Shown piece by piece: positions 56,704 to 64,000 of a stretch of DNA of 64,000 bases. The first letter of the stretch is position 1, and each line of letters opens with the position of its first letter. A program made the position numbers and the translations under genes. Below the pieces are notes generated by a model. The model made no database searches. It worked only from the letters and a program-made list of their open reading frames with translations, and had not been told where the DNA came from. This DNA is from Metridium senile (lineage: Eukaryota; Cnidaria; Anthozoa; Actiniaria; Metridiidae): NCBI GenBank assembly GCA_949775045.1, contig OX459100.1, forward strand, positions 19,789,268 through 19,853,267. The letters run 5' to 3'.

Positions 56704-59700
56704 TCACAGAATAACTTCTTCAAAGAATCTCATCATTGCTAAAGCCATAGCAATCACCATAAGACCGCACACAAGCCAGATAATAGTCCATGTATAACCA
56801 ATACTTCGCTCCAACATAAAGCCAAGGTAACTAGAGAAAATACAATACTATTACAATCATGTCATGTAGTGTACATTAAGAATATAGATTAGTGCACTTG
56901 AACGATTGATGGGACAATGAATATATAAATGGATTGATTGGGACTGTGATGATCATGAATGATAAGACAAATGAATGCATCGATGAATTGATAGAGGACA
57001 GAATGGATGAGTGATAGATAAACGAACGAACGAACAGATAGATGAATGAATGAACGAACAGATGGATGAATGAATGGATAAATGAATGAATGAACGAACA
57101 GATGAATGAATGATTAGAGAAATGAATGAAAGAATGGATGAATGAATGATCGAGCAGATAGATAAATGAACGACCCAATGAAAACTGAGATATATGAATG
57201 AAAAAACCAATGAATACTGAGATAGATGAATGAAAGAACCAATGAATACTGAGATAGATGAATGTAAGAACCAATGAATACTGAGATAGATGAATGAATG
57301 AACCAATGAAAATTGAGGTAGATGAATGAAAGAACCAATGAATACTGAGATAGATGAATGTAAGAACCAATGAATACTGAGATAGATGAATGAAAGAACC
57401 AATGAATACTGAGATACATGAATGAAAGAACCAATGAATACTGAGATACATGAATGAAAGAACCAATGAATATTGAGGTAGATGAATGAAAGAACCAATG
57501 AATACTGAGATAGATGAATGAAAGAACCAATGAAAATTGAGATAGATGAATGAAAGAACCAATGAATACTGAGATAGATGAATGAAAGAACCAATGAATA
57601 CTGAGATAGATGAATGAAAGAACCAATGAATACTGAGATAGATGAATGAAAGAACCAATGAATACTGATATAGATGGATGAAAGAACCAATGAATACTGA
57701 GATAGATGAATGAAAGAACCAATGAATACTGAGATAGATGAATGAAAGAACCAATGAATACTGAGATAGATGGATGAAAGAACCAATGAATACTGAGATA
57801 GATGAATGAAAGAACCAATGAATACTGAGATAGATGAATGAAAGAACCAATGAATACTGAGATAGATGAATGAAAGAACCAATGAATACTGAGATAGATG
57901 AATGAAAGAACCAATGAAAATTGAGATAGATGAATGAAAGAACCAATGAGTACTGAGATAGATGAATGAAAGAACCAATGAATACTGAGATAGATGAATG
58001 TAAGAACCAATGAATACTGAGATAGATGAATGAAAGAACCAATGAATACTGAGATAGATGAATGTAAGAACCAATGAGTACTGAGATAGATGAATGAAAG
58101 AACCAATGAATACTGAGATAGATGAATGTAAGAACCAATGAGTACTGAGATAGATGAATGAAAGAACCAATGAATACTGATATAGATGAATGAAAGAACC
58201 AATGAATACTGAGTTAGATGAATGTAAGAACCAATGAATATTGAGATAGATGAATGAAAGAACCAATGAATACTGAGATAGATGAATGAAAGAACCAATG
58301 AAAATTGAGATAGATGAATGAAAGAACCAATGAAAATTGAGATAGAGGAATGAAAGAACCAATGAATACCGAGATAGATGAATGAAAGAACCAATAAATA
58401 CTGAGATAGATGAATGTAAGAACCAATGAATACTGAGATAGATGGATGAAAGAACCAATGAATACTGAGATAGATGAATGAAAGAACCAATGAATACTGA
58501 GATAGATGAATGAAAGAACCAATGAAAATTGAGATAGATGAATGAAAGAACCAATGAATACTGAGATAGATGAATGTAAGAACCAATGAATACTGAGATA
58601 GATGAATGAAAGAACCAATGAAAATTGAGATAGATGAATGAAAGAACCAATGAATACTGAGATAGATGAATGAAAGAACCAATGAAAATTGAGATAGATG
58701 AATGAAAGAACCAATGAATACTGAGATAGATGAATGTAAGAACCAATGAATACTGAGATAGATGAATGAAAGAGCCAATGAAAATTGAGATAGATGAATG
58801 AAAGAACCAATGAGTACTGAGATAGATGAATGTAAGAACCAATGAGTACTGAGATAGATGAATGAAAGAACCAATGAATACTGAGATAGATGAATGAAAG
58901 AACCAATGAGTATTGAGATAGATGAATGAAAGAACCAATGAATACTGAGGTAGATGAATGTAAGAACCAATGAATACTGAGATAGATGAATGAAAGAACC
59001 AATGAAAATTGAGATAGATGAATGAAAGAAACAATGAAAATTGAGATAGATGAATGAAAGAACCAATGAATACTGAGATAGATGAATGAAAGAACCAATG
59101 AGTATTGAGATAGATGAATGAAAGAACCAATGAATACTGAGGTAGATGAATGTAAGAACCAATGAATACTGAGATAGATGAATGAAAGAACCAATGAAAA
59201 TTGAGATAGATGAATGAAAGAACCAATTAAAATTGAGATAGAGGAATGAAAGAGCCAATGAATACCGAGATAGATGAATGAAAGAACCAATGAATACTGA
59301 GATAGATGAATGAAAGAACCAATGAATACTGAGATAGATGAATGAAAGAACCAATAAATACTGAGATAGATGAATGAAAGAACCAATGAGTACTGAGATA
59401 GATGAATGAAAGAACCAATGAATACTGAGGTAGATGAATGTAAGAACCAATGAATACTGAGATAGATGAATGAAAGAACCAATGAAAATTGAGATAGATG
59501 AATGAAAGAACCAATGAAAATTGAGATAGAGGAATGAAAGAACCAATGAATACCGAGATAGATGAATGAAAGAACCAATGAATACTGAGGTAGATGAATG
59601 TAAGAACCAATGAATACTGAGATAGATGAATGAAAGAACCAATGAAAATTGAGATAGATGAATGAAAGAACCAATGAAAATTGAGATAGATGAATGAAAG

Positions 59701-62700
59701 AACAAATGAATACTGAGATAGATGAATGTAAGAACCAATGAATACTGAGATAGATGAATGTAAGAACCAATGAATATTGAGATAGATGAATGAAAGAACC
59801 AATGAATACTGAGATAGATGAATGAAAGAACCAATGAAAATTGAGATAGATGAATGAAAGAACAAATGAATACTGAGATAGATGAATGTAAGAACCAATG
59901 AATACTGAGATAGATGAATGTAAGAACCAATGAATATTGAGATAGATGAATGAAAGAACCAATGAATACTGAGATAGATGAATGAAAGAACCAATGAAAA
60001 TTGAGATAGATGAATGAAAGAACCAATGAAAATTGAGATAGAGGAATGAAAGAACCAATGAATACCGAGATAGATGAATGAAAGAACCAATAAATACTGA
60101 GATAGATGAATGAAAGAACCAATGAGTACTGAGATAGATGAATGTAAGAACCAATGAATACTGAGATAGATGGATGAAAGAACCAATGAATACTGAGATA
60201 GATGAATGAAAGAACCAATGAAAATTGAGATAGATGAATGAAAGAACCAATGAATACTGAGATAGATGAATGAAAGAACCAATGAATACTGAGATAGATG
60301 AATGAAAGAACCAATGAATATTGAGATAGACGAATGAAAGAACCAATGAATACTGAGATAGATGAATGAAAGAACCAATGAATACCGAGATAGATGAATG
60401 AAAGAACCAATGAATACTGAGATAGATGGATGAAAGAACCAATGAATACTGAGATAGATGAATGAAAGAACCAATGAAAATTGAGATAGATGAATGAAAG
60501 AACCAATGAATACTGAGATAGATGAATGAAAGAACCAATGAATATTGAGATAGACGAATGAAAGAACCAATGAAAATTGAGATAGATGAATGAAAGAACC
60601 AATGAATACTGAGATAGATGAATGAAAGAACCAATGAAAATTGAGATAGATGAATGAAAGAACCAATTAAAATTGAGATAGAGGAATGAAAGAGCCAATG
60701 AATACCGAGATAGATGAATGAAAGAACCAATGAATACTGGGATAGATGAATGAAAGAACCAATGAATACTGAGATAGATGAATGTAAGAACCAATGAATA
60801 CTGAGATAGATGAATGTAAGAACCAATGAGTACTGAGATAGATGAATGAAAGAACCAATGAATACTGAGATAGATGAATGTAAGAACCAATGAGTACTGA
60901 GATAGATGAATGAAAGAACCAATGAATACTGAGATAGATGAATGAAAGAACCAATGAATACTGAGATAGATGAATGAAAGAACCAATGAGTACTGAGATA
61001 GATGAATGAAAGAACCAATGAATACTGAGATAGATGAATGAAAGAACCAATGAAAATTGAGATAGATGAATGAAAGAACCAATGAATACTGAGATAAATG
61101 AATGAAAGAACCAATGAATACTGAGATAGATGAATGAAAGAACCAATGAAAATTGAGATAGATGAATGAAAGAACCAATGAATACTGAGATAAATGAATG
61201 AAAGAACCAATTAATATTGAGATAGACGAATGAAAGAACCAATGAAAATTGAGATAGATGAATGAAAGAACCAATGAATACTGAGATAGATGAATGAAAG
61301 AACCAATGAATACTGAGATAGATGAATGAAAGAACCAATGAATACTGAGATAGATGAATGAAAGAACCAATGAGTACTGAGATAGATGAATGAAAGAACC
61401 AATGAATACTGAGATAGATGGATGAAAGAACCAATGAATACTGAGATAGATGAATGAAAGAACCAATGAAAATTGAGATAGATGAATGAAAGAACCAATG
61501 AATACTGAGATAGATGAATGAAAGAACAAATGAATACTGAGATAGATGAATGAAAGAACGAATCAATAAATAAATGAATAGGTGAACAAATGAATAAATG
61601 AAAGAGTAGAGTAGAGTTTTTATTAATAAACACAAGCAAATAAATATATAAACAAATGAACAAACAAAGAGATGAATGAAAAACCAAAAACAAATAAATT
61701 ATTGGAAAATTGAGGAATAAATAAAAAGATAAATAAGTAGCTGGTCAGGCAAAATAACGAATGAATTGTTTAATTAATGTATGAATGAATGAATAGATGT
61801 TGGGCGAATAGATAATGAAGACCGTCATTTGCAGCTACCCGTTTACAGTCGTAACAAAAAAACATCCTCTGTCTAGACGTAGACATCCAAAGTTTGGCGC
61901 CTTTCCCAATGCGATTCTCTAAATAAATTCAATTTGTCAAGGAAAATTTCGCATATTATATTTTTTTCGTATCTATTAACGGGTTGATATATATGCACTC
62001 AAGTGACAAAAATATCTTGAAATTTTTAGCCTTTTTTACGACAGTGGTTTACAAACGATGTTTGGATCAACAATCTTTGAAGTTTGAATGCGAGACAGAA
62101 CATGTTTTTTTCACGACCATTAACGGGTAGATGCAAGCGACGGTAATAAGATAAAAAATATGGCTTGTTTCTAGCTGACGTACCTGTCTGAACAAACAAC
62201 AATAAAGTCTGTCAAACCATCATTCGTGAAATCACCATTGACAACGGTTGCCATGGGTTGACATGGTAACGTGTGGGAAGCCAATACGGTGCCATCAACG
62301 AGACCAACCAATGACATGTGCATCCAACTCGCGATTAACAGTGCATTCTAGAACATACAATACAAAAACACTGGTTACTTCATCAGTTAGTACGTTAAGG
62401 AGCTGGTACAAAAACACTGGTTACTTCATCAGTTAGTACGTTAAGGAGCTGGTACAAAAACACTGGTTACTGTATCAGTTAGTACGTTAAGGAGCTGGTA
62501 CAAAAACACTGGTTACTGCATCAGTTAGTACGTTAAGGAGCTGGTACAAAAACACTGGTTACTGCATCAGTTAGTACGTTAAGGAGCTGGTACAAAAATA
62601 CTGGTTACTGCATCAGTCAGTACGTTAAGGAGCTGGTACAAAAACACTGGTTACTGCATCATTTAGTACGATAAGGAGCTGGTACAAAAACATTGGTTAC

Positions 62701-63402
62701 TGCATCAGCGCCTTTAATTGGTGTTAAATCAAGGATGGAATGGAAGTAATACGCGATATTTGTCACGTTAAATGCGCTCAATATTAAATCGTAGTTATGT
62801 CATATTTAAGCACCACCACGTATACACCGTTTCCGAGAAACTGTCACCCGTGAAGTGAAAAGCCTACAAGCTAGTAGCGCAGGGGATTATGGATTACCTA
62901 TGTATACTTTATTAGAACGCAGGGATTTCATGGCCACATTGCTACACTTGTCAATATGATATTGAGAAATGTCCATTTTGACTTCAAACAACAAAAAAGG
63001 CGTTACGAATGCACATTTAGTTTCTGAACTGATCCATAATCCTTTGCGACTAGCTTGTGTGCTTTTCACAGGTGACAAACTTTCTCGGAAAGGGTGTATG
63101 ACAGTCGACAATTCGACTCAACAACATCGCAACAGATAACCATCATAACTATGATATTGTTGATGGGATTGATGACACTGGTGTAGATGATGAAGATAAT
63201 ACAGTAGATACAATAGTAACAATGACAGCGATGGTGATGATAATGATGATGATGATAGTGATGACAATGATGATAAAAGTGTTGATGATGATAGTGATGA
63301 CAATACCTGTTGTTGTCCAGTATTAATAGGGACAGGTTTCATGGAAGGAAAGTACTTTGCCACACTCGTGTCTCGACCACTCCATGCTCCTTCAATGTCC
63401 AC
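56704..63402 (-). CDS. FG-GAP-type membrane protein, last three exons (5' part outside window)
   Basis: Exons 63402-63307, 62347-62184 and 56830-56704 join at GT-AG sites in phase (0, 2) to give 128 residues and a stop. Exon 2 contains VVNGDFTNDGLTDFIVV, a typical FG-GAP/integrin-alpha-like calcium-binding loop (DxxxDGxxD spacing). The last exon carries one hydrophobic segment (YTWTIIWLVCGLMVIAMALA) near the C-terminus, followed by a short charged tail. The layout (last FG-GAP blade, then LGFMLERS, then a membrane anchor) resembles the C-terminus of DEX1-like FG-GAP proteins known from plants and protists. That identity is tentative, and ITFG or FAM234 relatives are alternatives. The intron between the last two exons is 5.35 kb and mostly a 32-bp satellite. 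Exon 1 here begins right at a 20-bp array; upstream exons would lie beyond 64000. Confidence 0.75.
57165..61560. repeat. 4.4-kb satellite of a 32-bp unit inside an intron
   Basis: About 135 copies of a 32-bp unit (GATAGATGAATGAAAGAACC then AATGAATACTGA), with a recurring variant AATGAAAATTGA and point variants (GTAAG, GGATG, GAGTACTGA). As 32 is not a multiple of 3 and the unit has no stop on the minus strand, all three minus frames stay open. This produces apparent proteins of up to about 1470 residues with a 32-residue period. They are artefacts. The array lies in the last intron of the FG-GAP gene. Confidence 0.97.
62362..62708. repeat. 46-bp tandem array next to an FG-GAP exon acceptor
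   Basis: About 7.5 copies with CACTGGTTACTGCATCAGTT, AGTACGTTAAGGAGCTGGTA and CAAAAA. On the transcribed strand each unit contains TACTAAC, the optimal branch-point sequence. The nearest one puts its branch A 40 bases from the exon start at 62347. Confidence 0.95.
62822..63099. mobile_element. MITE with about 70-bp inverted ends
   Basis: TACACCGTTTCCGAGAAACT, GTGAAGTGAAAAGCCTACAA and GGGGATTATGGATTA pair with the right arm (AGCTTGTGTGCTTTTCACAG and TTTCTCGGAAAGGGTGTA). It lies in an FG-GAP gene intron. Confidence 0.8.
63135..63306. repeat. GAT-rich simple repeat beside the FG-GAP exon donor
   Basis: Imperfect GATGAT/GATGACAATGATGAT repeats run up to the donor of the exon at 63307. Confidence 0.8.
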
Positions 63403-63612
63403 CTTAATGACAACAACACTATCACTATGACAACAACACTATCACTATGACAACAACACTATCACTATGACAACAACACTATCACTATGACAACAACACT
63501 ATCACTATGACAACAACACTATCACTACGACAACACTATCACTATGACAACAACACTATCACTATGACAATAACACTATCACTATGACAACAACACTATC
63601 ACTATGACAACA
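63403..63612. repeat. 20-bp tandem array abutting an FG-GAP exon acceptor
   Basis: Ten copies of CAACAACACTATCACTATGA with two short variants. The first unit merges with the acceptor (AG at 63404-63403). 63613-64000 shows no recognisable feature. Confidence 0.95.
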
Positions 63613-64000
63613 ATATATTGAATGGAAGAATGTTGTGTGGTCCCAAATCATACAACATTGAAGCTAAGACCATAAGGATACCAATTGTAAAATCAGTAAA
63701 ATACCATGGCTTATTTGCAATAATTAATTGAGTGTATCATTAAAGAATTCATAGTGATATCATACCATATTCTTTTATCACTATAAAGCTGTCTTTCAAT
63801 GTTTTAAAGTGCAAGCAAACAGTAGTAATGTCCCACCCGCAAAGATACATATTTGAAGTCTGTTTATTTGTTTAATGAGATGTAATCTTTGATTTTTACT
63901 GTACCATATTTAATAAAAAGCAGCATCAGTGTAGTGTAGTTCATGTATTTAATAGAGCAGATTTCATAGGAATATAAACAGGGCAGGGAACAGGGGGTAC

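Noticed and set aside
56876..61693. Several overlapping minus-strand open frames, one of about 1470 residues, with a 32-residue repeat
   Set aside because: They arise because the 32-bp satellite has no stop in any minus frame. The composition is identical in all frames, and flanking GT-AG exons place the array in an intron.

Overview
The window is nuclear DNA from a multicellular animal, most likely a non-vertebrate one. It has GT-AG introns, a 19-exon M13 metallopeptidase gene with a type II membrane anchor, and an ankyrin protein of the PP1-regulatory (MYPT/PPP1R27) type. It also carries a BEL/Pao retrotransposon remnant, a LINE 3' end, tRNA-derived SINEs and many short inverted-repeat transposons (MITEs). 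Nothing here fixes the phylum; a sponge or cnidarian is possible. There are no bacterial operons, CRISPR arrays or prophage features.

Layout. 1-3.9 kb is gene-free with MITEs and a small satellite. 3948-5291 (minus) is an intronless ankyrin gene. 5.3-10.3 kb holds MITEs and then three tandem arrays (about 170, 108 and 89 bp units). The 89-bp array runs into the stop codon of the M13 gene. 10257-25912 (minus) is the M13 peptidase, reconstructed here exon by exon: 2244 coding bases, 747 residues, HELTH zinc motif. Nearly every larger intron is filled with a different tandem array or MITE. 26-35.5 kb is repeat-rich: a LINE 3' end, a 341-residue SP-rich protein with four 55-residue repeats (28946-29971, plus), SINEs, a MITE nested in another repeat, and a long GTTGGT array. 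35.7-43.2 kb has weak gene-like exons and an inverted duplication around a deleted BEL/Pao element. 43.4-56.5 kb is mostly tandem arrays and hairpins. 56704-63402 (minus) holds the last three exons of an FG-GAP/C-terminal-membrane-anchor protein. One of its introns contains a 4.4-kb array of a 32-bp unit.

The genes do not form a pathway. What unites the window is repeat biology. One short core (GACGCAG followed by ACACTAGTTT or a close variant) recurs in two dispersed families and in tandem arrays of different period. MITEs with TTA/TAA target duplications are scattered through introns. Many tandem arrays begin within a few tens of bases of an exon boundary, and several carry branch-point-like or pyrimidine-rich sequence on the transcribed strand. 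Very long open frames inside these arrays are artefacts of repeats without stop codons and are not annotated as proteins.
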